From Saprospiraceae bacterium (GTDB taxonomy: Bacteria; Bacteroidota; Bacteroidia; Chitinophagales; Saprospiraceae): a DNA stretch of 38,154 nt. This document shows, piece by piece, positions 16,143 through 24,741 of this stretch. The notes beneath the pieces are model-generated. The model searched no databases and was not told the DNA's origin. It saw only the letters and a list, made by a program, of their open reading frames with translations. The position numbers and the translations under genes were made by a program. The stretch lies in assembly GCA_020437105.1 (NCBI GenBank), contig JAGQWR010000016.1:1-38154 (forward strand). Direction: 5' to 3'. Numbering within the stretch: position 1 is the first letter of the stretch; every line of letters begins with the position of its first letter.

Positions 16143-17423
16143 GTGAAGTTTCTGATCCAATCATATAAAGCACAGGTAGTTACGCTCTTGTTTATCTGGA
16201 TCGTTTCCATGCTGTTTTCAGCAGAGTTTGTGCTGTCTATTGCCATGTTTCTTCTGGTGCTGATGGCCCTTTTTCAATTGCAGATTGAAGGCCAGAATAT
16301 TCGTTTTGGCATGCGTGCTGATTTAAAAGCCAACTTCCGGCGCTATTGGAATAATAAAGCATACATATTTATTTCAATCCCATTTTTTCTTGTTTTGTTG
16401 AGTGCCTTTTGGTCAGGCGACGGGGATTATACGCTGGAGCGGCTGCGAATAAAACTTCCTTTTCTGATCCTGCCCTTTGCTTTTGTCAGCATGCCGCGAT
16501 TGAAAAAACCGGAGGTACTAACGGTTTTATATTTCCTGTTGATCATCATGACCGTTGCCTGTATCTACGTCGGCATGAATTACCTGGCAAATTTTGATGC
16601 AGTCAATGAGATGATCGGGAAGGGTAAACCAATTCCCACGCCATCCAATCACATTCGATTTAGCCTGGTGCTCGGTTTTTCGATCATTTCAGGCATGGCA
16701 CTGTACTATGAAGGATTTTACCTGCAATACCGCTGGGAGCGCTGGCTGATTCCGATACTTACTTTGTTTTTATTCGGATTTATCCACATACTGGCCGTGC
16801 GTTCCGGGCTAATCGTTTTGTATCTCGCCATTTTTTTTACCAGTATCCGCTATGCTTATTTGACGCGTCGTTTTGCCGTTGTAGGTGCAGTTTTACTGGC
16901 TCTGGTCAGTTTGCCTGTGTTAACCTATCAGACCATTCCCAGCTTTCGGCAAAAGGTCAATTATGCGCGGTGGGATTTCCTGCAATACACGCAGGGCACC
17001 GGACAATACTATTCGGATTCAGAACGCTTTTTGTCGATGGAGGTAGGTTTAAAAATCGGTAATCAACATCCCTTATTCGGAGTCGGTGCGGGCGACCTGA
17101 AAAAAGAAGTTATTCAAAATTATGAAACGACTTTTGACGGACAGCAGGATCCCAAAATGCCCCACAGTCAATTCCTGACCATCTATGCAGGCACGGGACT
17201 CTGTGGTTTACTGCTTTTCCTGTTTGGCTTCTTTTTTCCGCTGTTTTATAAACGCCAATACCAAAGCACGCTGTTTCTGGCATTCCATGTAATTATCTTC
17301 TTTTCCTTTTTTATGGAAAACACGATTGAAAACAACTTTGGGGTTTCTTTTTACCTGCTCGGTGGCCTCCTGGGCTTGAGGTATTTAGAGGAGGTAGTTT
17401 GTCCCGATAGTTATCGGGAGTGA
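16143..17423 (+). CDS. O-antigen ligase/polymerase-like membrane protein (Wzy_C type)
   Basis: A 426-residue protein with about eleven hydrophobic helices. A long loop between the later helices (about residues 285-345) contains WDFLQYTQGTGQYYSDSERFLSMEVGLKIGNQHPLFGVGAGDLKKE and then PHSQFLTIYAGTGL, the conserved position of the catalytic-type residues in the O-antigen ligase family (Wzy/WaaL). It would act at the inner membrane, joining or polymerising lipid-linked glycans. The start is GTG at 16143; no better ATG exists before residue 23. The last codons (CPDSYRE) are encoded by a perfect palindrome, CCCGATAGTTATCGGG, that recurs elsewhere in the window as a non-coding hairpin. No other polysaccharide genes are adjacent. 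Confidence 0.78.
   Translation: MKFLIQSYKAQVVTLLFIWIVSMLFSAEFVLSIAMFLLVLMALFQLQIEGQNIRFGMRADLKANFRRYWNNKAYIFISIPFFLVLLSAFWSGDGDYTLERLRIKLPFLILPFAFVSMPRLKKPEVLTVLYFLLIIMTVACIYVGMNYLANFDAVNEMIGKGKPIPTPSNHIRFSLVLGFSIISGMALYYEGFYLQYRWERWLIPILTLFLFGFIHILAVRSGLIVLYLAIFFTSIRYAYLTRRFAVVGAVLLALVSLPVLTYQTIPSFRQKVNYARWDFLQYTQGTGQYYSDSERFLSMEVGLKIGNQHPLFGVGAGDLKKEVIQNYETTFDGQQDPKMPHSQFLTIYAGTGLCGLLLFLFGFFFPLFYKRQYQSTLFLAFHVIIFFSFFMENTIENNFGVSFYLLGGLLGLRYLEEVVCPDSYRE
17403..17418. repeat. CCCGAT palindrome (copy 1)
   Basis: CCCGATAGTTATCGGG is a perfect 16-base inverted repeat overlapping the last codons of the upstream gene. Related hairpins occur at 26324-26341 and 38131-38148, and a degraded one at about 18165-18182. 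Confidence 0.75.
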
Positions 17424-17435
17424 GTTAGTGGGTTA

Positions 17436-17554
17436 GTGATTCAGTGATCCTGTGATCCTGTGATTCAGTGATCCTGTGATCCTGTGATCCTGTGATCCTG
17501 TGATCCTGTGATTCAGTGATCCTGTGATCCTGTGATCCTGTGATTCAGTGAGGG
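17436..17554. repeat. 8-base tandem repeat (GTGATCCT/GTGATTCA), 14 units
   Basis: Fourteen consecutive octamers start at 17436. Ten read GTGATCCT and four GTGATTCA, in the order A B B A B B B B B A B B B A (A = GTGATTCA). They end in GTGAGGG. Three further units of the same sequence occur at 18202-18225, followed by the same GTGAGGG and AT-rich tail. The repeat is non-coding, and a unit of 8 would shift any reading frame. Confidence 0.9.
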
Positions 17555-17585
17555 TATTAAAAATCAAAAATTAAGACTTAAGATT

Positions 17586-18165
17586 GGCCTGTCGGCTTCA
17601 CGGTCTATGCGGTCATTCTGACCTGCAGGTCTATTTATTTCCTGGACAGAAATTTAGTCGAGCGTCTATAAATTCGTCCGTGACGAATCACCAGAAATAA
17701 CGCTTTAAACGTTTTAAACGCGTTAAACCTTCGCGTAGCGAACACAATCTCCACGATCAGCGCAGCTGATCAATCCACGCAAGCCGCAGGCGAGCAATCC
17801 ACCCGACGCGAAGCGGAGGATCAACGAGGTAGTTTGAGTGTGAGTGTGAGTGTGAGTTTGAGCGTATAGTGCTGCGCCCAGTCTAGGGCCTTTGGCCTGG
17901 TCTAGTTGGCCTGTCGGCTGCACGGTCTATGCGGTCATTCTGACCTGCAGGTCTATTTATTTCCGGAACAGAAATTTAGTCGAGCTTTTATAAATTCGTC
18001 TGTGACGAATCACCGGAAATAACGCTTTAAACGTTTTAAACGCGTTAAACCTTCGCGTAGCGAACACAATCTCCACAATCAGCAGAGCTGATGCTCCACG
18101 CAAGCCGAAGGCGAGCACTCCACCAGACGCGAAGCGGAGGATCAACGAGATAGTTTGAGTGTGTC
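17586..18165. repeat. Two tandem copies (A, B) of a 322-base hairpin-array element
   Basis: Copy A starts at 17586 and copy B at 17908, both with GGCCTGTCGGCT, a period of 322 bases. In A the small hairpins with three-base loops are: ATTCGTC-CGT-GACGAAT (17672-17688), TTCGC-GTA-GCGAA (17730-17742), GATCAGC-GCA-GCTGATC (17755-17771), GCC-GCA-GGC (17783-17791), CGC-GAA-GCG (17807-17815) and GGCC-TTT-GGCC (17887-17897). A 12-base perfect palindrome GACCTGCAGGTC is at 17620-17631. A hexamer-like microsatellite (GTGTGA/GTTTGA) lies at about 17831-17862. B has the same order with changed loops, and is cut short after the microsatellite begins. An inverted copy is at 24421-24741. No gene is seen in 17424-18307. 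Confidence 0.9.
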
Positions 18166-18201
18166 CCTATAACTATCAAGGGAAAGTGGGTTAGTTGGTT
18201 A

Positions 18202-18306
18202 GTGATCCTGTGATCCTGTGATTCAGTGAGGGTATTAAAAATCAAAAATTAAGACTTAAGAATTCGAAAGTTACGCTTCAAACGCGTTAAACCTTCGCGC
18301 AGCGAA
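18202..18306. repeat. Partial repeat copy: octamers, AT-rich tail and one hairpin
   Basis: Positions 18202-18260 repeat 17524-17582 almost base for base (octamers, GTGAGGG, AT-rich tail ending AAGACTTAAGA). They are joined to a fragment of the hairpin element with ACGCGTTAAACC and the hairpin TTCGC-GCA-GCGAA (18294-18306). The element pair A/B is thus bracketed by a 59-base direct repeat. Confidence 0.85.
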
Positions 18307-18307
18307 T

Positions 18308-18970
18308 TTAAATCGGCACCCCATTTTCATCAGTCGTCAATACCTCGCTCATATAATCCAGGAAGGGGCGCATCCGACCAAAAGTATCAGCTACCGTAGT
18401 GGAGAATTCTTTGGAAAACACCTCCTTATCGGAGAAGGAGTGGCTGATCAAAAACTGCTTATAGCGCAGGAGTTCAATAGCGGGGTGTTCTTTGTCGAAG
18501 CCCTTTGGTGCCGTTTTTAACTGTTCTCCTTTTAGTTCACCAAAAGTTTTGACAAATATCGGGTCTTGGAGAATTTGTCTTAATTGGTCTGGCGAAGCTG
18601 CGAGGTCAGTTCGGATGCGTTTTAAATCTTCCGGATTCGGGCCCCAGAACCCACCGCCCACAAAAGAATTACCCGGCTCCAGGTGGAAATAATAACTGCC
18701 CCGCAGGTATTTTGTCGCCCGGCTCATCCCTCCGCTAAAGGAATTTTTATAGGGTATTTTATCTTTTGAAAACCGCACATCCCGGTAAATCCGATGCACC
18801 CGCATTTTTTCAATCTGATCAAAATGACTCATCTTATCCAACAGCACATTCGCGAAAGCTTTTACCTCCTCATGCGCTGCCTGATAACGTGGTTTATTGG
18901 CCGAAAACCACTCCCGGTTATTGTTTTGTTCCAGCTCTGTCAAGAACTGGAATATCGATTTTGATAACAA
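18308..18970 (-). CDS. DUF2461 (TIGR02453) family protein
   Basis: A 220-residue cytoplasmic protein with no signal peptide. It carries the features of the DUF2461/TIGR02453 family: FLTELEQNNNREWFSANKPRY near the N-terminus, RIYRDVRFSKDKIPYKNSF around residues 63-80, and YYFHLEPGNSFVGGGFWGPNPEDLKRIR around 92-120. The family is widespread in bacteria and fungi with no established biochemical role. Its stop codon lies only a base or two beyond the end of the hairpin repeat at 18306. The gene points towards the repeats, convergent with the O-antigen-ligase-like gene. Confidence 0.88.
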   Translation of the reverse strand: MLSKSIFQFLTELEQNNNREWFSANKPRYQAAHEEVKAFANVLLDKMSHFDQIEKMRVHRIYRDVRFSKDKIPYKNSFSGGMSRATKYLRGSYYFHLEPGNSFVGGGFWGPNPEDLKRIRTDLAASPDQLRQILQDPIFVKTFGELKGEQLKTAPKGFDKEHPAIELLRYKQFLISHSFSDKEVFSKEFSTTVADTFGRMRPFLDYMSEVLTTDENGVPI

Positions 18971-19010
18971 AGTCTATGGATTAGTTTGAATATGAATGTA
19001 AGGCCCTTTC

Positions 19011-19622
19011 CTACTGTACGTCCAAAGTCAATTCTACTTTGGCCCAACGCATGACAATGGCACCTCCTTCCACAACATAATCCAGGGATTCCTGGTTTTC
19101 TTCTTTCATTACGGGATTTACTTCAACCCGTAATACATCCTTGCTTTCGTCATATTCATAAGCACCCCATTGCTCGTAAACAGCGTTAAAAATGGCAATC
19201 CAGGGGCCTTGCTCCTTAGGGATCAAAAAGAAGCTATATTTTCCGGCAGGCAAACTTCCTCCCTGAATGGTTAAATCAGCAGTTGTTTCAAATCTGGTTG
19301 CCTCATTTGCTCCGGCACGCCAAACAACGCCATATTCTTCCAGCCCGCCCCAAATAATCCGACCTTTTACCTTCGGACTGCCATAATTGATGGTAATGGA
19401 ACCTCCGGCCAATTTCGTGCGCATTTCTTTCCGCGGACTTTTAGGCGCCGGATCGACCACTTCAATTTCATAATCTGGAGCACTGCTTGCTTCAGCTTCT
19501 GTAGGAGTCGAATCGGTTTCGGCGGGCTCATTTTCTGCCGGGTTCTCTGAAGGTGTACTGGTATTACAGGCAATGCTCAAGAATAGGAGACAGGAATAGA
19601 AGGGTAGAAGAATTTTTTTCAT
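19011..19622 (-). CDS. DUF2911 lipoprotein
   Basis: A 203-residue protein. MKKILLPFYSCLLFLSIACN is a lipoprotein signal with lipobox SIAC. A low-complexity Pro/Glu/Thr linker follows (about 20-55), then a DUF2911 domain: RTKLAGGSITINYGSPKVKGR, GVVWRAGANEATRFETTADL and GSLPAGKYSFFLIP. DUF2911 is largely a Bacteroidota beta-rich family of unknown role. The protein is expected at the outer membrane or periplasm. It is divergent from the large T9SS gene at 19726 and lies 40 bases after the DUF2461 start on the same strand. Confidence 0.88.
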   Translation of the reverse strand: MKKILLPFYSCLLFLSIACNTSTPSENPAENEPAETDSTPTEAEASSAPDYEIEVVDPAPKSPRKEMRTKLAGGSITINYGSPKVKGRIIWGGLEEYGVVWRAGANEATRFETTADLTIQGGSLPAGKYSFFLIPKEQGPWIAIFNAVYEQWGAYEYDESKDVLRVEVNPVMKEENQESLDYVVEGGAIVMRWAKVELTLDVQ

Positions 19623-19640
19623 CTTTGATGGCTTGTTTTA

Positions 19641-19675
19641 TTTGACGTTAAGGTAAGCTTTTCATCTTATTTTTG
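19641..19675 (+). promoter_or_regulatory. Possible Bacteroidota-type promoter for the T9SS cargo gene
   Basis: TTTG (19641-19644) and TATTTTTG (19668-19675, TAnnTTTG) are 23 bases apart, at the long end of the known spacing range. Transcription would begin near 19682 and give a leader of about 44 bases to the ATG at 19726. Confidence 0.4.
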
Positions 19676-19725
19676 GGAATCCCTTCCGGGACAACTCATC
19701 TGAATTCCTGTATAAATCCGTGTGT

Positions 19726-22700
19726 ATGATCCGCAATCTGACAATTCTGGTACTTTCTTTCTGTTTTATCATTCCCGGTCAATCACAAAACCGAAGTGAT
19801 TACTTTAAAACTGTACCAGCAATTGAATCTGCAACTCCGCCTTGGGCGAAACTTATGTATGCCGACGACCCGAATGTGCGGGAAGTAGATTTTGAGTATG
19901 AGGCCTATTTTCGGACACACGCTTTCGCGAAAAGCATACATACACAGAATTACAAACACTGGCGACAGATTGTAGAACCCTGGTTGAATGATTCGGGGTA
20001 TATCCGCCGGCCGACACCGAAAGATTTTCTGAACACTTTTACCCAACAGGCCCCAACAAACGACCATAAACTGTTGCCCTGGATTCCTATCGGTCCGTTT
20101 GAAACCTACACCGAAAGCAGCGAGGGTAACTTCCCGGTCTCTTGGCAGGTGAATGTGTATTGTATGGATCAATCGGTCAGCAATCCTGATATTCTGTTTG
20201 CCGGTACGGAAGCTGGAGGTTTATTCAAAACGACCGATCACGGCCTGAACTGGTCTTTGGTCAGCTCCGAATCATCCATCCTAACTGTGCAGGATGTAAA
20301 AGTTGCTCCTTCTGATCCGGAGGTGGTTTACTGTGCCTCCAATGATATCGTTTATAGCTCCCAGAACGGTGGCTTATCCTGGACGGAAGTTTTTTTATTG
20401 GGCGACGGTATCTATCAATTAGAAATCGACCCACAAAATCCGGCTGTGGTTTTTTGTGCTACCCAAAGTGGTTTATACAGAAGTCAGAATGCAGGAACGG
20501 ATTGGGAGCAATTAACCAACGGCACCTGCTGGGATGTGAAATACCAAGCCGGCAATAATCAGGTACTGTTTCTGCTGCGCACAAACACGTCTGCCAAACG
20601 TTGCGAGTTCTTAAAGTCAATAGATGGCGGTAGCAGCTGGCAATTAAAAGATGCGGGCTGGTATGTGCCAACCGATCTGTCTGCGGCTTCAGATATTGGT
20701 GCCCGAATTGCCGTTACACCTGCTGATCCGCAGCGGGTTTATGTAGCCCTGTTGGGGCAAAGCAAAGCAGATGACAATGGCTGGATTGGCGTTTACACCA
20801 GTTATAATGCCGGCGAAAGCTGGGCCAATCTAAATTTACCGGATGGTGGCCCATACAACAATGATTCCCACCAAAACCTGGCCACCATTAATAAGGATGG
20901 TACCGGATTTCATCAGGGCTTCTACAACTTTGGGATTGCTGCTTCCCACCAGAATGCCGACCGGCTTTTTGTAGGCTGTTTGTCGCTAAACATCAGTCAG
21001 GATGCCGGAGCGAGTTTTCTCCGGATTGGAGGCTACTCTGCCGGAAATAATGACATCGGTTGGGTGCATCCGGATGTACAGGATTTGCATGTTTTAGGCA
21101 ACGATATCTGGATTTGTACCGACGGCGGACTCAATTACTCCAACGATGAATTGCAAAGCCATCAATCCCGAAAATCAGGTATCTATGGCTCCGACTTTTG
21201 GGGTTTTGGCCAGGGGTGGAACCAGGATGTGTTAGTCGGAGGCCGCTATCATAATGGCAACGGAGGCTATTATCAAACTTATGGTATAGGCAATTTTTTG
21301 CGCCTCGGCGGAGCGGAAGCTTCCACCGGATATGTCAACCCATTACACGAGCGCACCGCGTATTTCTCAGATATTTCGACAAAAGTCCTGCCCGAAACGC
21401 TGGATGGCCCGGTGCCGCAGCTTGGAAGCCTGGGGCTGTACCCGAATGAAGCATACACGGTTTCCTACTCCAGCGAACTGGTGGTCGATCCCCGATATGC
21501 CGATCATTTTTACATGGGGCAAGACAACAAGATTTGGAAATCAACCAATGAAGGCGGCTTTTTTGAGGCACTCTACACCTTCCCGGAAGAGGGCCGTGTA
21601 TTGGAGATTGAGATTTGCAGAGCGGATCCGAATCGGATGTACTGCGTATTTCATCCGGGGACTTACTATTGGGATCCCTGCAAAATCTATGGTTCGACAA
21701 ATGGAGGGATTAGCTGGGGAGAGCTTCCGGGCCTTCCGACCAACAATACCTTCCGACTGGAAATCAGTGTCAATCCGCAAAATCCGGATGAGCTGTGGGC
21801 GGTATCAGTGGATGCTGATCCGAATACCAAAGTTTTTCAAACACTCAATGGCGGAGCCTTGTGGATTGACCGCAGTGCGCCCGAAATTGCAGCCGGAAGT
21901 ATCCGGGATGTGCAGTTTCAGGCAGGTACCGAATCTTTGGTTTATCTAAGCACCAGCCGGGGTGTGTTTTACTGGGATTCCGGTTCCGAAAGCTGGGTGG
22001 ATTATTCCGGCGGATTGCCTGAACTCACCCGCGCACTGGAAATGATCCCCTTTTACCGCGATTCCAAATTGCGTTTGTCAACGAATGGACGTGGCATCTG
22101 GGAGGCACCGATGGCTGCCCCTTTTGAGCCGATTGCCCAGCCAATGACTGAAACCGACCGTATTTATTGCTCCCGGGATACCGTGCAGTTTGATTGTTAT
22201 TCGGTACTCGACCATGTCAATGCAAGCTGGAGTTGGACCATTACGCCGGCCCCGGATTACGTAAATGCACTCGATATTCGGAATCCACGAGTGGTATTTG
22301 GAGCGGAAGGGAGCTATGAGGTATCACTCACTGTTACCGATGGGAATGGCAATAGCTCCACCCAATCGATCCCCGATATGGTGACGGTTGAAAATCTGTG
22401 TGTACTGGACACGGTGCCCGGATTTACAATGAAAACTACGCAGTCAGGAGACTACGCAACGACTTCTAATTTTAACCTGACCACTAATTACTTTACCCTG
22501 ACTGCCTGGGTGAAACCGGAGGGTATCCAGCAGGATTATACCGGAATTGGTATGAATAACGGTACGGCCGGCGGACTCAACTTTAAGTCAAATAACGAAT
22601 TGGGTTACCATTGGCCGGGCGGTGCCTGGTGGTGGGATAGTGGATTGACGGCCCCTTCCGGGGAATGGTCTTATGTAGCTTTGGTGATCACTCCGGATTC

Positions 22701-23754
22701 TGCTACTGTTTATGTAAACGGACAAGCCTCTACCCATATTGAAAGCATGGATCCAATTGATCTGACGACCCTCAATCTGGGAAGTTATCAAGGCTGGGGC
22801 AGCCGAAACTTTACGGGTGAAATGGATGAAGTTTGTCTTTGGAGCCGTGCCCTGAGTCAGGCAGAAATTCGCGAAATGCGGCACCTGACAAAAACAGAAA
22901 CCCAGATAGCTGATCCGGATTTACTCGCTTATTACCAGTTTAATGAACCGGAAGGTGATATTCTGGATCGCGCCGGTATTGCGCATGCGACCCTTCGGGG
23001 CGGTGCCAGCCGGATGGTTTCTTCGGTACCTGTAGCGGGCGGAGCATTTTTCCGCGGCCAAATCACCAGCACGGATCTGACCACCTTTGGCAACACTGGT
23101 CTGGCGATTGATTACCTGTCAAATTCCAGCTATCCAACAGGCGAGTTGGTCGTTTCGCGTTTACATTGGACACCCTTTAATACGCCCAATGCCAATCCGG
23201 GGGCCGAGACTTACTGGATAATCAATCATTATGGTACGGGCAATTTCTGGGGGCTGGAGTCGATTCGGTTTGCTCTGCCTTACGGCGAATGGAATCCGGA
23301 CTTGGCAGACAATCCGGAAATGGGTGTACTGTATGCTCGTGGGGCCAATAGCGAAACTACCCCCTGGACGCAGAATTGTCTGGGTAGTGAATTAAGCGAT
23401 GCGTTGATTTTTGGTACAGCTTGTAATGTGCCTGAGTTTGGTCAATTATACATCGTCTCTGCGGATATGGGTTTTCCAATCCTGGAAGACGGTACTGCTT
23501 CTGCGGCTTTGGAATTACCAAAGGAACGTGTAAAAGTATATCCTAATCCGGCCTCTTCTGAATTATGGATTGAAAACCCTAATGCCTCCACCCTAAGATT
23601 CAAAATGTATGATGCAACAGGCAAGTTGCAACTGGATCGTTTTTGCGAATGGCCGAGTACGAATGTTCTCCTGGAAGACTTCCCGGCCGGTATTTACTTT
23701 TACCAGGTTGAGGGCACAGATTTTATTCAAACAGGAAAATTGATTGTAAACTAG
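19726..23754 (+). CDS. Large secreted protein with BNR/sortilin-like repeats, PKD, LamG and T9SS sorting domain
   Basis: 1342 residues from ATG 19726 (a GTG two codons earlier is less likely). A signal peptide covers about 1-21. About residues 140-780 form beta-propeller repeats with many Asp-box motifs of the type S/T-x-x-G-x-x-W: TTDHGLNWS, SQNGGLSWT, SQNAGTDWE, SIDGGSSWQ, SYNAGESWA, STNGGISWG. A PKD-like domain (about 815-895, YEVSLTVTDGNGNS) and a LamG/concanavalin-like domain (about 905-1080, FTLTAWVKPEG, GEMDEVCLWSRALSQAEI) follow. The last 75 residues (VKVYPNPASSELWIEN ... GIYFYQVEG ... GKLIVN) are a type IX secretion C-terminal sorting domain. It is a cell-surface or secreted protein that may bind or cut glycans; no catalytic residue set was identified. 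The FISUMP gene follows after 2 bases. Confidence 0.92.
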   Translation: MIRNLTILVLSFCFIIPGQSQNRSDYFKTVPAIESATPPWAKLMYADDPNVREVDFEYEAYFRTHAFAKSIHTQNYKHWRQIVEPWLNDSGYIRRPTPKDFLNTFTQQAPTNDHKLLPWIPIGPFETYTESSEGNFPVSWQVNVYCMDQSVSNPDILFAGTEAGGLFKTTDHGLNWSLVSSESSILTVQDVKVAPSDPEVVYCASNDIVYSSQNGGLSWTEVFLLGDGIYQLEIDPQNPAVVFCATQSGLYRSQNAGTDWEQLTNGTCWDVKYQAGNNQVLFLLRTNTSAKRCEFLKSIDGGSSWQLKDAGWYVPTDLSAASDIGARIAVTPADPQRVYVALLGQSKADDNGWIGVYTSYNAGESWANLNLPDGGPYNNDSHQNLATINKDGTGFHQGFYNFGIAASHQNADRLFVGCLSLNISQDAGASFLRIGGYSAGNNDIGWVHPDVQDLHVLGNDIWICTDGGLNYSNDELQSHQSRKSGIYGSDFWGFGQGWNQDVLVGGRYHNGNGGYYQTYGIGNFLRLGGAEASTGYVNPLHERTAYFSDISTKVLPETLDGPVPQLGSLGLYPNEAYTVSYSSELVVDPRYADHFYMGQDNKIWKSTNEGGFFEALYTFPEEGRVLEIEICRADPNRMYCVFHPGTYYWDPCKIYGSTNGGISWGELPGLPTNNTFRLEISVNPQNPDELWAVSVDADPNTKVFQTLNGGALWIDRSAPEIAAGSIRDVQFQAGTESLVYLSTSRGVFYWDSGSESWVDYSGGLPELTRALEMIPFYRDSKLRLSTNGRGIWEAPMAAPFEPIAQPMTETDRIYCSRDTVQFDCYSVLDHVNASWSWTITPAPDYVNALDIRNPRVVFGAEGSYEVSLTVTDGNGNSSTQSIPDMVTVENLCVLDTVPGFTMKTTQSGDYATTSNFNLTTNYFTLTAWVKPEGIQQDYTGIGMNNGTAGGLNFKSNNELGYHWPGGAWWWDSGLTAPSGEWSYVALVITPDSATVYVNGQASTHIESMDPIDLTTLNLGSYQGWGSRNFTGEMDEVCLWSRALSQAEIREMRHLTKTETQIADPDLLAYYQFNEPEGDILDRAGIAHATLRGGASRMVSSVPVAGGAFFRGQITSTDLTTFGNTGLAIDYLSNSSYPTGELVVSRLHWTPFNTPNANPGAETYWIINHYGTGNFWGLESIRFALPYGEWNPDLADNPEMGVLYARGANSETTPWTQNCLGSELSDALIFGTACNVPEFGQLYIVSADMGFPILEDGTASAALELPKERVKVYPNPASSELWIENPNASTLRFKMYDATGKLQLDRFCEWPSTNVLLEDFPAGIYFYQVEGTDFIQTGKLIVN

Positions 23755-23756
23755 AT

Positions 23757-24395
23757 ATGCAAAATTTAAAAAGCTATAGTAAGCTCCTCTTATTTTTAAT
23801 ACTGGCCGCTTGTAATTCCCCGGAAGCACCGGTGGAAGATGAACCTGTGACACCAGAGCCAGAGGCAAAAAGCGGCACGGTCAATTTTGAGGGTGTCACT
23901 TATCCTACCCTGCAATGGGAGGCTGGTCCGGTTTGGCTGGCTCAAAACCTGTCGGTGGAAGTAGCCGATTCCTGGTGTTATGAAAATAGTGCTGATTGTC
24001 CGGAATTGGGAAGGCTTTATAGATGGGATGCGGCCCAGACGGCCTGTGCCAATTTGGGGCCAGACTGGCGGGTACCCACGGTAGCAGAATGGGAGCAACT
24101 CGCCATGCGTTTCGGTGGTTTTCAAGATTGGCTCAGTGTGGATCCAACGGGTGATCCTGTTGCTGCCAACAAAGCACTCCAAGCCGGTGGGCAAAGTGGC
24201 CTGAACCTTATACTTAGCGGTCGCCGAGGCTCCAATGGCGGATTTGAAGGCAAGGGAGAAACCGGTTTTTACTGGTCGGCTACCCCCGGAGACGATGGCC
24301 AGGCGCTGTGTTTTCAAATCCAAAAACCAGGCGCAAAGCTTAATAGAAGAGCTGCTACAAAACGGATGGGGTTTCTGTGTAGGTGTGTGAAATAA
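23757..24395 (+). CDS. Lipoprotein with FISUMP domain
   Basis: A 212-residue protein starting 2 bases after the stop of the large T9SS gene, so translationally coupled to it. The signal LLLFLILAACNSP has a lipobox (LAAC). A short acidic Pro/Glu linker follows and then a FISUMP (Fibrobacter succinogenes major paralogous) domain: VWLAQNLSVEVADSWCYEN, GRLYRWDAAQTAC, WRVPTVAEWEQLAMRFGG, SGRRGSNGGFEGKGETGFYWSA, and the Cys-rich end MGFLCRCVK. The paired Cys suggest disulfides outside the cytoplasm. FISUMP domains are common surface modules of unknown ligand. Co-expression with a T9SS cargo hints at a surface pairing. Confidence 0.87.
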   Translation: MQNLKSYSKLLLFLILAACNSPEAPVEDEPVTPEPEAKSGTVNFEGVTYPTLQWEAGPVWLAQNLSVEVADSWCYENSADCPELGRLYRWDAAQTACANLGPDWRVPTVAEWEQLAMRFGGFQDWLSVDPTGDPVAANKALQAGGQSGLNLILSGRRGSNGGFEGKGETGFYWSATPGDDGQALCFQIQKPGAKLNRRAATKRMGFLCRCVK

Positions 24396-24404
24396 AGACC
24401 TAAC

Positions 24405-24741
24405 TATTTCGGGGAGCCTCCGCTTCGCGTCGTGGGGAGTACTCGCCTTCGGCTTCGCGGGGGAGGATCAGCTTTGCTGATTGGGGAGAATGTGTTCGCT
24501 TTGCGAAGGTTTATTCGCTTTGCTCAAGTTTAACGTGTTTGAAGCGTTTAAAACGTTAAGGCCGGTTGATTCGTCACAGATGAATTTATAGACGCTCGCC
24601 TAAATTTCAGTTCAGGAAATAAATAGACCTGCAGGTCTGAAAGACCGCATAGACCGTGCAGCCGACAGGCCAACTAGACCGGGCCAAAGGCCCTAGACTG
24701 GGCGCAGCCCTAAACTCTCAAACTCAAACTCAAACTCACAC
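24405..24741. repeat. Inverted copy (C) of the hairpin-array element
   Basis: The reverse complement of this stretch follows the order of elements A and B. Hairpins with three-base loops: CGC-TTC-GCG (24421-24429), GCC-TTC-GGC (24445-24453), ATCAGC-TTT-GCTGAT (24467-24481), TTCGC-TTT-GCGAA (24495-24507), ATTCGTC-ACA-GATGAAT (24569-24585), GGGCC-AAA-GGCCC (24681-24693) and GGGC-GCA-GCCC (24700-24710), plus the perfect palindrome AGACCTGCAGGTCT (24625-24638). It ends in a CAAACT/CACACT hexamer repeat (about 24713-24748) that runs into the 3' end of the GMC gene. No gene is seen here; the gap lies between convergent genes. Confidence 0.9.

Noticed and set aside
17436..17554. CRISPR array
   Set aside because: Units are 8 bases with no spacers and no cas genes; it is a simple tandem repeat.
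17723..18245. Short minus-strand open frames in the repeats
   Set aside because: They translate the hairpin elements themselves, differ in frame between copies and lack any start context.
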